Below are positions 41,857 through 50,392 of a DNA stretch of 64,000 nt, piece after piece. The stretch is from Bacillota bacterium (GTDB lineage: Bacteria; Bacillota; Bacilli; Paenibacillales; NBRC-103111). The stretch lies in assembly GCA_023393235.1 (NCBI GenBank), contig JAEWMH010000203.1, positions 1 through 64,000 of the forward strand. Direction: 5' to 3'. The translations under genes were made by a program, and so were the position numbers. The notes below the pieces were generated by a model. It worked only from the letters and a program-made list of their open reading frames with translations, had not been told where the DNA came from and searched no databases. Positions within the stretch are counted from its first letter, which is position 1; each line of letters opens with the position of its first letter.

Positions 41857-42792
41857 TCAAGGAGCCAGCTTGGCTGCAATGACCGGAGCCACTTCCTTAT
41901 AATTGTCGGACAGGTAGGTCATAATTTTGGACCGCCCCGCCACATCCATACTGTTCAGGATCTCAACAACCTTAGCGGAATCGGTTTTATTCATTTCCAC
42001 CAGAAGTTCTGCGGCACTTTTGGGCGTCATGCTGGCAAAGGTTTGACCCAGCTCCTGCTTGGTCATGGCGCTTGACGGGGTGGCAGTGGCTGTTTTGTTC
42101 AGATCTAGACGTTCCTGAAGGGCGGCGATCTGCTTATCCTTGGCCGCTACTGCATCCTTCAGATAGATGGAGGCCTCAGCTGCTTTTTTGGCGTCCATTT
42201 TCTCCAGAATGCGGACCCGGTCGTCAGTTTTCATTTCAGAAAGCAGCAGCACCTGCTCCTTCAGGGTTAAATTCTGCATGATGGGCGCTGCCTTGCTCGG
42301 TGACATCTTGGCATACATGGAAGCCGTCTCGGTAATCAGCGCCTGATATTCCTCGTCGCTTTTGGCCGCACTTACCTTCTGCGCCTCCAAAGCAGCCACC
42401 TTGGCCTGCAGATCCTTAATGGTCTGATCCTTATCCTTCATTGCCTGGGTGCTGCCCGCCAATTCGGCCGTTTGAGCCTCCAGCTGCTTTTGCAGGGCAG
42501 CCAGTTGGGCGGTGGCTTCGGTTGCTGCGGCTTCCGGTGTACCTTCAGCATGAACTGCCGTACCCTGTGCAGGTGCTTGCGCTTCCTTGGCCTCTCCCTT
42601 GGGGTCAGGAAGAACAGCGGACAAACCCGGCACATTATTCCCGATTTTCAAGAGCTCATCCGTTGCGCTGTAGCCAAACAAGGAGAAGAGCGCCCCCATC
42701 AGCACCATCGTGAATACAATGGGGATAAAAAACCAGTACAAAAACCGTTCAAACGCACTGAATGTCGGCTTTTCCGCCTCCATCTCCATCAT
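41857..42792 (-). CDS. ylxF: YlxF/MotE-like flagellar membrane protein with MgtE_N-like domain
   Basis: The 311-residue protein has a short cytosolic start, one membrane helix (WFFIPIVFTMVLMGALFSLF), a long coiled-coil (about residues 85-150), and two MgtE_N-like helical repeats (YAKMSPSKAAPIMQNLTLKE, FASMTPKSAAELLVEMNKTD) also seen in FliG-related and MotE proteins. The position between fliJ and fliK is that of ylxF in B. subtilis. It may act as a chaperone or adapter at the motor; its exact role is unknown. Confidence 0.85.
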   Translation of the reverse strand: MMEMEAEKPTFSAFERFLYWFFIPIVFTMVLMGALFSLFGYSATDELLKIGNNVPGLSAVLPDPKGEAKEAQAPAQGTAVHAEGTPEAAATEATAQLAALQKQLEAQTAELAGSTQAMKDKDQTIKDLQAKVAALEAQKVSAAKSDEEYQALITETASMYAKMSPSKAAPIMQNLTLKEQVLLLSEMKTDDRVRILEKMDAKKAAEASIYLKDAVAAKDKQIAALQERLDLNKTATATPSSAMTKQELGQTFASMTPKSAAELLVEMNKTDSAKVVEILNSMDVAGRSKIMTYLSDNYKEVAPVIAAKLAP

Positions 42793-42820
42793 TCATGCAC
42801 TTCCTTTTGTCCAAGATCTA

Positions 42821-43261
42821 TTATCCATGGCTGGCTTTGTGCCGCATGGTGGCCATTTCATCCAGGACTTCCTGCTCCTTCTTCAGCACCGTGGCCTGAT
42901 GAAGCAGATATGCCTTGTTGCGGGCTTGATCCCAAACCTTTTCCTCCACCATTTTGGAGGAGAGAATACCCCGCTTCTCCACTACGTTCTTTTCCGCCAG
43001 CCGGACATCCGCTGTTTTGCACCGGATTCTGTTATTCAGATGATCCAGATAATACTGGTAGTTCATCAGTTCCGAGGCGGTGGTATGTAGTGCTGCCGAG
43101 ACGAGCTCGGTTTCTACACTGCTTTTTTCGGAAAATAAGGTGGATAGGCTCTCCTCCTCTTCCCGGAGATGGCCGATGGCACCGGACAACACCCATTCAG
43201 CCTGAGTTTTTTCATTGGATTTCAGATCCACAATCTTCTGGAAGGTGTACTTAAACCGCAT
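42821..43261 (-). CDS. fliJ: Flagellar export chaperone/adapter FliJ
   Basis: FliJ is the coiled-coil stalk protein of the export ATPase complex. The 146-residue product is almost entirely alpha-helical, starting FKYTFQKIVDLKSNEKTQAE and ending with a KEQEVLDEMATMRHK helix, as in the family. The TTG at 43273 overlaps the fliI stop, but the ATG at 43259-43261 after GGAGG gives the family-like MRFKYTFQKI. It follows fliI. Confidence 0.93.
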   Translation of the reverse strand: MRFKYTFQKIVDLKSNEKTQAEWVLSGAIGHLREEEESLSTLFSEKSSVETELVSAALHTTASELMNYQYYLDHLNNRIRCKTADVRLAEKNVVEKRGILSSKMVEEKVWDQARNKAYLLHQATVLKKEQEVLDEMATMRHKASHG

Positions 43262-43269
43262 CCTCTGCC

Positions 43270-44589
43270 TCAACCTCCGCTGAATTCGGATAACAAGCGC
43301 TCCTGAACCTGGGTGAACGTCACTTTTTCATTGACCTTTTGTCTAGTGAACTCATTGATGGCCTGTATATATTTCAAGGACATGTCAATTTCCGGGTTGG
43401 ATCCGCGCTGGTATGCCCCAATATTGATCAGATCTTCCGAATCCTTATATATAGAAAGAAGCTGATTCAGGAATTGAGCGGCCTCCTGATGCTCAGGCGG
43501 CACGATTTCCTTCATGACGCGGCTGACACTGGCCAGAATATCAATGGCCGGGAAATGTCCTTTATTAGCAAGATTCCGGTTGAGCACGATGTGTCCGTCG
43601 AGTATGCCCCGGACAGCATCGGCAATGGGCTCATTCATGTCGTCACCGTCCACCAGTACGGTGTAAAAGGCGGTGATGGAGCCTTTGGGATTGGTTCCTG
43701 AACGTTCCAGAAGCTTCGGCAGCATGGCGAACACGGACGGGGTATATCCTCTTGTAGCAGGCGGTTCCCCTACAGCCAGTCCAACTTCCCGCTGGGCCAT
43801 GGCAAAACGTGTAACGGAATCCATCATCAGCATGACGTTTAAACCGCGGTCTCTGAAAAATTCGGCTATGCTGGTGGCAATCAACGCGCCTTTGATCCGA
43901 ATAAGCGCAGGCTGGTCGGAGGTAGCTACCACCACAACCGAACGTGCCAGACCTTCCGGACCCAAATCCCTCTCAATAAAATCCAATACTTCCCGTCCCC
44001 GTTCACCGATTAGGGCAATCACATTGACATCGGCTTCAGTGTTCCGGGCGATCATACCCATCAAGGTGCTCTTCCCAACGCCTGAGCCGGCGAAGATCCC
44101 CACCCGTTGGCCGTTGCCAACGGTAAGCAGTCCGTCAATAGCGCGGATGCCTACGCTGAGGGGCTCCAGCACCCGTGGACGCTTCAACGGATTGCTGGGC
44201 ATATTGTGTGTGGAGTAATGGGTCATACGGCTGGGGAGAAAGCTGCCGTCCAGAGGCTGGCCAAGTCCGTCGAGAACCTTGCCCAGAAGCTCATAACCAA
44301 CCTGTACGGAGAGCGGCTTTCCGGTGCCTACCACTTCACAGCCCGGCCCAACGGAATGCAGATCACCAAGGGGCATCAAAATTACTTTATTGTCCCGGAA
44401 GCCCACCACCTCCGCTTTCAGCGGCTTCGTGGACTTATAGGGGTAGATATAGCAGACATCGCCTACGCTGGCGTCGGGGCCTTCGGACTCAACCGTCAAC
44501 CCGATAACCTGGGTTACCTTGCCGTTCACCAGCACAGGGTCGATATGACGAAGGTGTTCGATATAGCGCGAAGCCTGGGGCATGTTCAT
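43270..44589 (-). CDS. fliI: Flagellum-specific ATPase FliI
   Basis: FliI powers or primes export of flagellar proteins. The 439-residue protein has the F1-beta-like fold with Walker A GIFAGSGVGKSTLMGMIARN, Walker B region VMLMMDSVTRFAMAQREVGL, and the signature GEPPATRGYTPSVFAMLPKL. It overlaps fliH by four bases and fliJ follows, forming the FliH-FliI-FliJ complex genes in order. Confidence 0.97.
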   Translation of the reverse strand: MNMPQASRYIEHLRHIDPVLVNGKVTQVIGLTVESEGPDASVGDVCYIYPYKSTKPLKAEVVGFRDNKVILMPLGDLHSVGPGCEVVGTGKPLSVQVGYELLGKVLDGLGQPLDGSFLPSRMTHYSTHNMPSNPLKRPRVLEPLSVGIRAIDGLLTVGNGQRVGIFAGSGVGKSTLMGMIARNTEADVNVIALIGERGREVLDFIERDLGPEGLARSVVVVATSDQPALIRIKGALIATSIAEFFRDRGLNVMLMMDSVTRFAMAQREVGLAVGEPPATRGYTPSVFAMLPKLLERSGTNPKGSITAFYTVLVDGDDMNEPIADAVRGILDGHIVLNRNLANKGHFPAIDILASVSRVMKEIVPPEHQEAAQFLNQLLSIYKDSEDLINIGAYQRGSNPEIDMSLKYIQAINEFTRQKVNEKVTFTQVQERLLSEFSGG

Positions 44590-45422
44590 GCTTCCTCTTC
44601 TCCCTCCGCCATTTCCATGGACAATTGCTGCAGCGCAAGCTTGATTTCTTTCAATTGGGTGTCTACACGGGCATCAATGCTGCCGAAGGCAGTGCGGACC
44701 ACACATCCGTAATCATCAATGGTCGAATCAGGAAGAATCTCCAGCTCCGCCTGGGAATCCACCGACAGCTTCAGCTCATCCCGGGCATCCCGGATATAAG
44801 CAAACTGCTTGGGGCTCACGCAAAGGGTAATGGTGCCTTTTTCCCGTTTCCGGGCCAGCACCCCTTTGGTCATCTCAATGACCCATTGGGGATTCACGCT
44901 CAGCTCCTGCTGGATGATCTTGCCGGCAATGGCGGTCGCCAGCTCCACCAGGAAGGGTTCGGATTCCTGGATGATCTGCCGTTTCAGCTCATACGCCTGC
45001 TCCAGAACGGTCCGGGCATCACTCAGAAGCTGGTCATATTGCTCCAACACCTTGACTTCAGCCTGCTCCTGCCCGTCCTGGAACCCTTGCTCGAATCCGC
45101 CCTGCCGTGCTTGCTCCGTGGCCTCCCGGTCCTGGCTGCGGCGTTCCTCCCACCAGCCTTCAATTTCCTGCTGGGCGGAAGCCCGAAGCTCCTCGGCATC
45201 CTCCAGGGCCTGACGGATCTGCTCCTCGGCCACATTTTCAGCATCCTGCAGAATACGGTCCTTCATCTGAAGCAGTTGCCGGAGCTCCGCCTCTTCCTCA
45301 TCGGTGACAGGCTGGACTAGTGTTTCATGCTGCATTTGATTGGGTAAAGGAAAAGGTGAAACATTTATTTCCTTTCGATCGTCTAAGGTAATGTAGAATT
45401 GAGGCTTGATCACTCTAGACAA
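44586..45422 (-). CDS. fliH: Flagellar assembly protein FliH
   Basis: FliH regulates FliI and resembles the F-ATPase stalk subunits. The 278-residue protein has a long coiled-coil with Glu/Gln-rich stretches (about residues 45-125, including GGFEQGFQDGQEQAE) and a C-terminal domain around PFLVELATAIAGKIIQQELS. The start is a TTG overlapping the fliG end by eight bases; a GTG three codons later is an alternative. The weakly conserved sequence is supported by synteny between fliG and fliI. Confidence 0.93.
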   Translation of the reverse strand: MSRVIKPQFYITLDDRKEINVSPFPLPNQMQHETLVQPVTDEEEAELRQLLQMKDRILQDAENVAEEQIRQALEDAEELRASAQQEIEGWWEERRSQDREATEQARQGGFEQGFQDGQEQAEVKVLEQYDQLLSDARTVLEQAYELKRQIIQESEPFLVELATAIAGKIIQQELSVNPQWVIEMTKGVLARKREKGTITLCVSPKQFAYIRDARDELKLSVDSQAELEILPDSTIDDYGCVVRTAFGSIDARVDTQLKEIKLALQQLSMEMAEGEEEA

Positions 45423-46443
45423 TCACATCATCTCCCCCGCCGCGGGCGATAATAATCTCGCCGGATTCCTCAAGACGGCGAATGGTCGATACGATACGGC
45501 TTTGGGCCTCTTCCACATCACGCAGCCGGACAGGTCCCATGTATTCCATTTCTTCCTTGAAAGTCTCCGCCATCCGTTTGGACATATTGCGGAAGATGGA
45601 TTCCCGAACTTCCTCGCTGGCCACCTTGAGGGCAAGTTGGAGGTCGGCATTCTCCAGATCGCGGATAATGCGCTGAATGGAACGGTTGTCGATATTGACG
45701 ATGTCTTCGAATACAAACATCCGCTTCTTGATTTCCTCGGCCAGCTCCGGATCCTGGATTTCGAGAGCATCCAGAATGGTACGTTCCGTGCCGCGGTCGA
45801 CGCCGTTGAGGATTTGGACAATGGATTCGATGCCGCCGGCGGAGGTATAGTCCTGGGTAACCGTAGCGGAGAGCTTCTGCTCCAGTACACGCTCCACCTG
45901 TGCCACGACCTCCGGGGAGGTGCTGTCCATCAGGGCAATCCGCTTGGCCACATCCGCCTGCTTGTCCTCGGGCAGTGCGGAGAGAATCATGGAAGCCTGC
46001 TGGGCCTGCAGGTATGACAGTACCAGCGCGATGGTCTGGGTATTCTCGTTCTGGATAAAGTTAAGAATTTGCGACGGGTCCGCCTTCCGGGCAAAGTCAA
46101 AGGGACGAACCTGCAGGGTTGCCGTCAGCTTATTGATAATATCGATGGCCTTCTGGTTGCCCAGCGCCTTCTCCAGGATCTCCTTGGCATAAGCGATACC
46201 GCCCTGGGAGATAAATTCCTGGGCCATGCAGATTTGATGAAATTCCGCCAGAATAGCGTCCTTTTCTCCCGAGTCCACCTTGCGGACATTGGCGATTTCC
46301 AAGGTCAGCTGTTCGATTTCGTCATCCCGGAGATGCTTGAAGATTTGCGCGGAAACCTCCGGACCCAGACTGATCAGCAGAATAGCAGCCTTTTGCCGGC
46401 CTGTAAGAACTGGAGCCTGAAAAGCCCCTTTTGCTGCTGCCAT
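45415..46443 (-). CDS. fliG: Flagellar motor switch protein FliG
   Basis: FliG is the rotor protein that contacts the stator. The 342-residue protein has the three FliG domains: N-terminal (LTGRQKAAILLISLGPEVSA), middle with the EHPQ-equivalent IQNENTQTIALVLSYLQAQQ, and C-terminal torque-generating domain (MFVFEDIVNIDNRSIQRIIR, RNMSKRMAETFKEEMEYMGP). Charged residues of the torque helix are present. It lies between fliF and fliH. Confidence 0.97.
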   Translation of the reverse strand: MAAAKGAFQAPVLTGRQKAAILLISLGPEVSAQIFKHLRDDEIEQLTLEIANVRKVDSGEKDAILAEFHQICMAQEFISQGGIAYAKEILEKALGNQKAIDIINKLTATLQVRPFDFARKADPSQILNFIQNENTQTIALVLSYLQAQQASMILSALPEDKQADVAKRIALMDSTSPEVVAQVERVLEQKLSATVTQDYTSAGGIESIVQILNGVDRGTERTILDALEIQDPELAEEIKKRMFVFEDIVNIDNRSIQRIIRDLENADLQLALKVASEEVRESIFRNMSKRMAETFKEEMEYMGPVRLRDVEEAQSRIVSTIRRLEESGEIIIARGGGDDVIV

Positions 46444-46454
46444 TGCACACCCCT

Positions 46455-48035
46455 CTATTCATCTACAAGCCAGGTGCGAAGAAGATTAACGAACTCTTCC
46501 GGTTTTTTCTTCGCCAATTGCTCAAGCTGCTTCCTGGCCTGATTTTCATTAGTAAGATTGTCAAGATCAATGCTCGGGAACTCAGCCTTGGCATTGGAGT
46601 TTTGGGCCATAACCGCCGCTTCTTCCTCCATCGCCGCCATTTCTCTGGATTTGCGTCTGCGGGAGGCGACCACGAAGCCGCCCACTGCCGCCAATGCTGC
46701 TGCGGCTGCGCCGATTCCACCGTACAGAAGCCAATTGGTGCCTGCGGCGGTTTGTGCTCCGGGTGCAGTTTCTGCAAAGGTTTCATCAAACACGGTTACT
46801 TTGCCTGCCAGCTCCTCATTGGTATAGGTCCGGCCGTTATTGGCCAAAGAAGTGGCTACCAGACTGGTCAACATCCGCTGGATGGCGGTTTTGGTGGCGT
46901 CGGTCAAATTGGCGTTCCGGTTGATCCCTACGCTGATCATCAAATCGTTGACAAAGAACGGCTGGGATTCGATAACCTCTTTGATCCGGTTGAACTCATA
47001 ATTGTAGGTCCGGTTAGATTCCTCCGACGTACCGTTGCCGGCGTTGGTGCCTGACGGATAAGTGGGAACATCGGTTTCGCCTGTACCGGCTACGCCGCCG
47101 TTGGACGCTCCCGTGGAGGATTTTTCATTCACATTGGAGCTGACCACAATGCCGTTTTCCCCATTAACCGGAGTAACCAGATCATTGTTTTGCGTCTTTT
47201 TATCGTAATTAAAGGTAGCGACCACCATCGGCATCACATTGTTGGCTCCCGCTATGGAACCAAGCTGGCGGGTAATCTCCTTACGCAGGTCCTGCTCGAA
47301 GTCCTTTTTGATCTGGAACTGCTGCGCCGCCGCATTGGTTGCCCCAACCTGTCCTGCGGACGTTTTGGAATAAGGGAGCAAATCTCCGTTTTGATCGGAG
47401 ATGGTGATGTTCTCCACAGTCAGATTCGGGACACTTTTCGACACCAATTGATACATGGTGTCGATTTTTAATTGATCGAGGACGTAGCCGGGCTTCGTAT
47501 TTACCATAATCGACGCTGTAGGCGGTTGGTTCTGGCGAAGGAATACACCGTCATCCTGGCGGGTAATCAGTACCTTGGAGCCTGCGATGGCTACATTGGT
47601 GTTGATCAGCTGCTCCAGCTCTCCTTGCAGAGCCTCCATCTCCATGATCCGGGTCTGGGCGTCGGTTTTGCCGAAGATGCTGTTTTCCCGGAAGACACCC
47701 CATCCGATGGAGCCGCTTTTGGTCAAACCTTGGCCAACGATATCCACCTTCACTTGGGACACCATTTTGCGGGGAACTCCGATGCTCTTGCCGTCCTCGC
47801 TCATTTTGTAGGGGATCGTGTTGTCCTTCAGATACTTGGTAATGGATGCTGCGTCATTAGGCTGCAAATCCGTAAAGGCCGTTGCATATTCAATTTTGGA
47901 GTTGTTGTAAACAAACAGGACAATCGTCAGGATCATCGCTATAAAAATACCGACAATCATAAATTTCGAAGTTTTGTTGAATCGATTCCAATATTGCTTC
48001 ACGTTCGTCCAATATTGGAGCAATCTTTCATTCAC
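46455..48035 (-). CDS. fliF: Flagellar MS-ring protein FliF
   Basis: FliF builds the MS ring in the membrane. The 526-residue protein has an N-terminal membrane helix (FMIVGIFIAMILTIVLFVY), the ring-building PDZ-like domains (GVFRENSIFGKTDAQTRIME, LEQLINTNVAIAGSKVLI), a variable beta-collar region, and a second helix near the C-terminus (LLYGGIGAAAAALAAVGGFV) followed by the FliG-binding tail. I set the start at a GTG (48033-48035) six bases after GAGGTG, giving MNERLLQYW; an ATG at 48068 would add 11 residues. Confidence 0.95.
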   Translation of the reverse strand: MNERLLQYWTNVKQYWNRFNKTSKFMIVGIFIAMILTIVLFVYNNSKIEYATAFTDLQPNDAASITKYLKDNTIPYKMSEDGKSIGVPRKMVSQVKVDIVGQGLTKSGSIGWGVFRENSIFGKTDAQTRIMEMEALQGELEQLINTNVAIAGSKVLITRQDDGVFLRQNQPPTASIMVNTKPGYVLDQLKIDTMYQLVSKSVPNLTVENITISDQNGDLLPYSKTSAGQVGATNAAAQQFQIKKDFEQDLRKEITRQLGSIAGANNVMPMVVATFNYDKKTQNNDLVTPVNGENGIVVSSNVNEKSSTGASNGGVAGTGETDVPTYPSGTNAGNGTSEESNRTYNYEFNRIKEVIESQPFFVNDLMISVGINRNANLTDATKTAIQRMLTSLVATSLANNGRTYTNEELAGKVTVFDETFAETAPGAQTAAGTNWLLYGGIGAAAAALAAVGGFVVASRRRKSREMAAMEEEAAVMAQNSNAKAEFPSIDLDNLTNENQARKQLEQLAKKKPEEFVNLLRTWLVDE

Positions 48036-48081
48036 GTATTTCACCTCGTCCGCCAACACGTATGTCAATCATACGTTAGGA

Positions 48082-48390
48082 TCAAATTTGCGTTCTCATG
48101 ATGTCCTGATAAGCCTCAATCACCTTATTGCGGACCTGGACGGTAAGCTCCAGTCCCAAGGACAGCCTTTCCGCATTGATCGACAGCTGGTGGGCATCTA
48201 CCCCTTCGCCGCGGACAAATTGATCATTCAGCATTTCTACATTCTTTTCCTGGGCCGATAATTGGCCGATGGCCTGATTCAGCATATCCCCGAAGGATTT
48301 CCCCAGGTCAGCAGCTCCCGCCGATGCTTTGGCATCCGTCTGCAACGGCTTCAACAAGGAGGAAGGCTGGATTCCTATTTTCTCGATCAT
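48082..48390 (-). CDS. fliE: Flagellar hook-basal body complex protein FliE
   Basis: FliE links the MS ring to the rod. The 102-residue protein has the family features: SFGDMLNQAIGQLSAQEKNV, GEGVDAHQLSINAERLSLGL and the C-terminal ELTVQVRNKVIEAYQDIMRT. It lies between flgC and fliF. Confidence 0.95.
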   Translation of the reverse strand: MIEKIGIQPSSLLKPLQTDAKASAGAADLGKSFGDMLNQAIGQLSAQEKNVEMLNDQFVRGEGVDAHQLSINAERLSLGLELTVQVRNKVIEAYQDIMRTQI

Positions 48391-48407
48391 CTGTAGTTAC
48401 CCCCTAA

Positions 48408-48869
48408 TTATTTGCCGATTTCAAGAGCTTTTGTAATCATTGCCTTGGCTGCATTCAGCGCAGTGACATTGGCCTCATAGGACCGGGTCGCAGACATCAT
48501 GTCCACCATTTCCTTCAGCGGATCCACATTGGGCATCAGCACAAAACCGTTCTCATCCGCATCCGGGTGGGTGGGGTTGTATACTTGCTTGAAAGGAGCA
48601 GAATCATCGGAAATCTTGCTTACCTTAACCCCGCCTCCGGATGAAGCCTTCGTTGTACCCATGGCGCCGGACAGCACCTGGGAGAATGTTGCCCCCTGCT
48701 TTTCTTCCAGGGAGACCACCTTCCGGCTGTATGGCACCCATTTGCCGTCTACCAGCTTGCCCCGCGTTGTATCCGCGTTAGCCATATTAGAGGCGATTAC
48801 GTCCATTCTGAGCCGCTGGGCGGTAAGTGCAGAGCTGCTGATATCAAACCCGTTGGTCAGCTTCATCAT
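48408..48869 (-). CDS. flgC: Flagellar basal-body rod protein FlgC
   Basis: FlgC is a proximal rod subunit. The 153-residue protein has an N-terminal rod motif (LTAQRLRMDVIASNMANADT, with TRGK following) and the C-terminal DPLKEMVDMMSATRSYEANV TALNAAK helix typical of axial proteins. It starts at an ATG that touches the flgB stop, and is followed by fliE. Confidence 0.96.
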   Translation of the reverse strand: MMKLTNGFDISSSALTAQRLRMDVIASNMANADTTRGKLVDGKWVPYSRKVVSLEEKQGATFSQVLSGAMGTTKASSGGGVKVSKISDDSAPFKQVYNPTHPDADENGFVLMPNVDPLKEMVDMMSATRSYEANVTALNAAKAMITKALEIGK

Positions 48870-49270
48870 TATCTCCCTCCAATTACAGTACGGATATTGC
48901 GGATATCGTGAGTTACTTGCTGGGCTACCACATTGTAGCGGAGCTGATTCTTGGCTACGAGGGACATTTCGGCATCGATATCTACATTATTTAAATTATT
49001 ATTCATAACCGAATTGTTGTCCACGACAATTTTCGACTCCGCCGGAGATGTTCCGCCTCCAATAGGAATATGCTTGGGATGAGTCCGTCTGCCTGTGAGG
49101 GTTTTGGAATTCATCTGCTGGCTGAGCAGCTCCTCGAACACTACATCGGAACGTTTAAAGTTAGGCGTATCCACATTGGCGATATTATTGGCAGATACAG
49201 TCTGCCTCAGGACGGCCGCATCCAAGGTGCGTTCCAACCGGTTAAAACTTGCTGATTGCAGGATATTCAT
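48869..49270 (-). CDS. flgB: Flagellar basal-body rod protein FlgB
   Basis: FlgB is a proximal rod subunit and the first gene of the fla/che operon. The 133-residue protein has the rod motif LRQTVSANNIANVDTPNFKR and the C-terminal MSLVAKNQLRYNVVAQQVTH region. A TTG at 49282 abuts GGAGG, so the ATG at 49268-49270, 12 bases after that box, is the more likely start. Its promoter must lie in the AT-rich gap after codY. Confidence 0.95.
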   Translation of the reverse strand: MNILQSASFNRLERTLDAAVLRQTVSANNIANVDTPNFKRSDVVFEELLSQQMNSKTLTGRRTHPKHIPIGGGTSPAESKIVVDNNSVMNNNLNNVDIDAEMSLVAKNQLRYNVVAQQVTHDIRNIRTVIGGR

Positions 49271-49282
49271 TATGGGATTCAA

Positions 49283-49448
49283 CCTCCGGCCACAGATTAC
49301 CGTTACTTATTCAACAGCTTTCTTTCATTCTCCTCTTTTTTTCGACAATAAAATTATTTTAAATTTTCACTAATGCTGTCATATCATGGAGTCTGGAGAA
49401 GATTCGACATCATAAATCATGCAAAAAAATGGCAAAATATACAATATG
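49283..49448 (-). promoter_or_regulatory. AT-rich fla/che control region
   Basis: The 166 bases between the codY terminator and flgB are much more AT-rich than the surroundings. A 15-mer at 49352-49366 matches the CodY box AATTTTCWGAAAATT at 11 positions, with a second weaker overlapping match at 49362-49376. CodY represses the fla/che promoter in B. subtilis. No convincing -35/-10 pair was found, so the promoter position itself is unassigned. Confidence 0.4.
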
Positions 49449-49479
49449 AAAAAAGCCCTATCTTTAGAAAGATAGGACT
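49449..49479 (-). terminator. Terminator after codY
   Basis: On the minus strand CCTATCTTT and AAAGATAGG form a perfect 9-bp stem followed by GCTTTTTT. It separates the hslV-hslU-codY unit from the flagellar operon. Confidence 0.9.
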
Positions 49480-49515
49480 TTATAATCTAAAACCTAATAT
49501 AAATCTAACACGAAT

Positions 49516-50295
49516 TTAGGCCTGCCGTTTTTCCAACTCCTGAACCAGCTGGTCATTGAGAATTTTAATGTAGGTTCCCTTCATGCCCAGGGACCGTGTT
49601 TCGATGACGCCGGCGCTTTCCAGCTTGCGCAGCGCATTCACGATCACAGAGCGGGTAATCCCCACCCGGTCGGCGATTTTGCTGGCTACCAGCAGACCCT
49701 CTTTGCTTTTCAGCTCCTCGAAGATATGCTCCACAGCCTCTAATTCACTGTAAGAAAGGGAGCCTACCGCCACCTGGACAATGGTTTTCCGGCGGGCTTC
49801 GATCTCGCTTTCCTCTGCGCGCTCGCGCAGAATTTCCATGCCCACCACCGTGGCTCCGTACTCAGCCAGTATCAGATCATCCTCGCCAAACGGGTCTTCC
49901 GTCCTGGCTAGCACCAGGGAACCCAGACGGTCTCCGCCTCCCATGATCGGGATAATGGTCAGGTAATGCTGCTCGAACAGGCTTTGCAGCTGATTAGTCA
50001 CTTGGACATACGGATTCTCCGGATCGATGTTGGAGACAGTCTCTTCCACCTTCAAAAGAAGCTGGTTTTGCTCGGGAGTGAGTCTTTTGTCCTGAAACAG
50101 GACCCGGTTGGTTTCCAGTGAAACCAACATTCCGGAGGCTGCACAGCCCAGAATTTTGCCCTTGCGGCTGATGACATACACACTGGCTGCCATAGCATCC
50201 CGCAAAACCTCGGTCATTTCCATAAACGACAAGGCTTTGCCTGCCGCCCTTTGCAGCAGCCGATTCAGCCGTCTTGTCTTCGAAAGCAATTGCAT
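49516..50295 (-). CDS. codY: Global transcriptional regulator CodY
   Basis: CodY senses branched-chain amino acids and GTP and represses stationary-phase and nutrient-scavenging genes. The 259-residue protein has the N-terminal GAF-type ligand domain (LLQRAAGKALSFMEMTEVLR...LFQDKRLTPEQ) and a C-terminal winged helix-turn-helix (ASKIADRVGITRSVIVNALR KLESAGVIE). Length and motifs match the B. subtilis protein. It is the last gene of the hslV-hslU-codY unit and lies directly upstream of the flagellar operon it is expected to control. Confidence 0.97.
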   Translation of the reverse strand: MQLLSKTRRLNRLLQRAAGKALSFMEMTEVLRDAMAASVYVISRKGKILGCAASGMLVSLETNRVLFQDKRLTPEQNQLLLKVEETVSNIDPENPYVQVTNQLQSLFEQHYLTIIPIMGGGDRLGSLVLARTEDPFGEDDLILAEYGATVVGMEILRERAEESEIEARRKTIVQVAVGSLSYSELEAVEHIFEELKSKEGLLVASKIADRVGITRSVIVNALRKLESAGVIETRSLGMKGTYIKILNDQLVQELEKRQA

Positions 50296-50327
50296 TTCTC
50301 AAATCCCCCTATTTTCATTCAACAATT

Positions 50328-50379
50328 CCCCGCAAAGTGATCCCATTCTCATGAAGCCCATTTCCATAACTTAGCGGGG
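50328..50379 (-). other. Stem-loop in the hslU-codY gap
   Basis: CCCCGCTAAGT and ACTTTGCGGGG (transcript sense) pair over 11 positions with one mismatch, enclosing a 30-base loop. The 3' arm ends 33 bases before the codY ATG. No U-tract follows. It could modulate codY expression or shield the message 5' end. Confidence 0.5.
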
Positions 50380-50392
50380 ACCCCTGCAGTCT

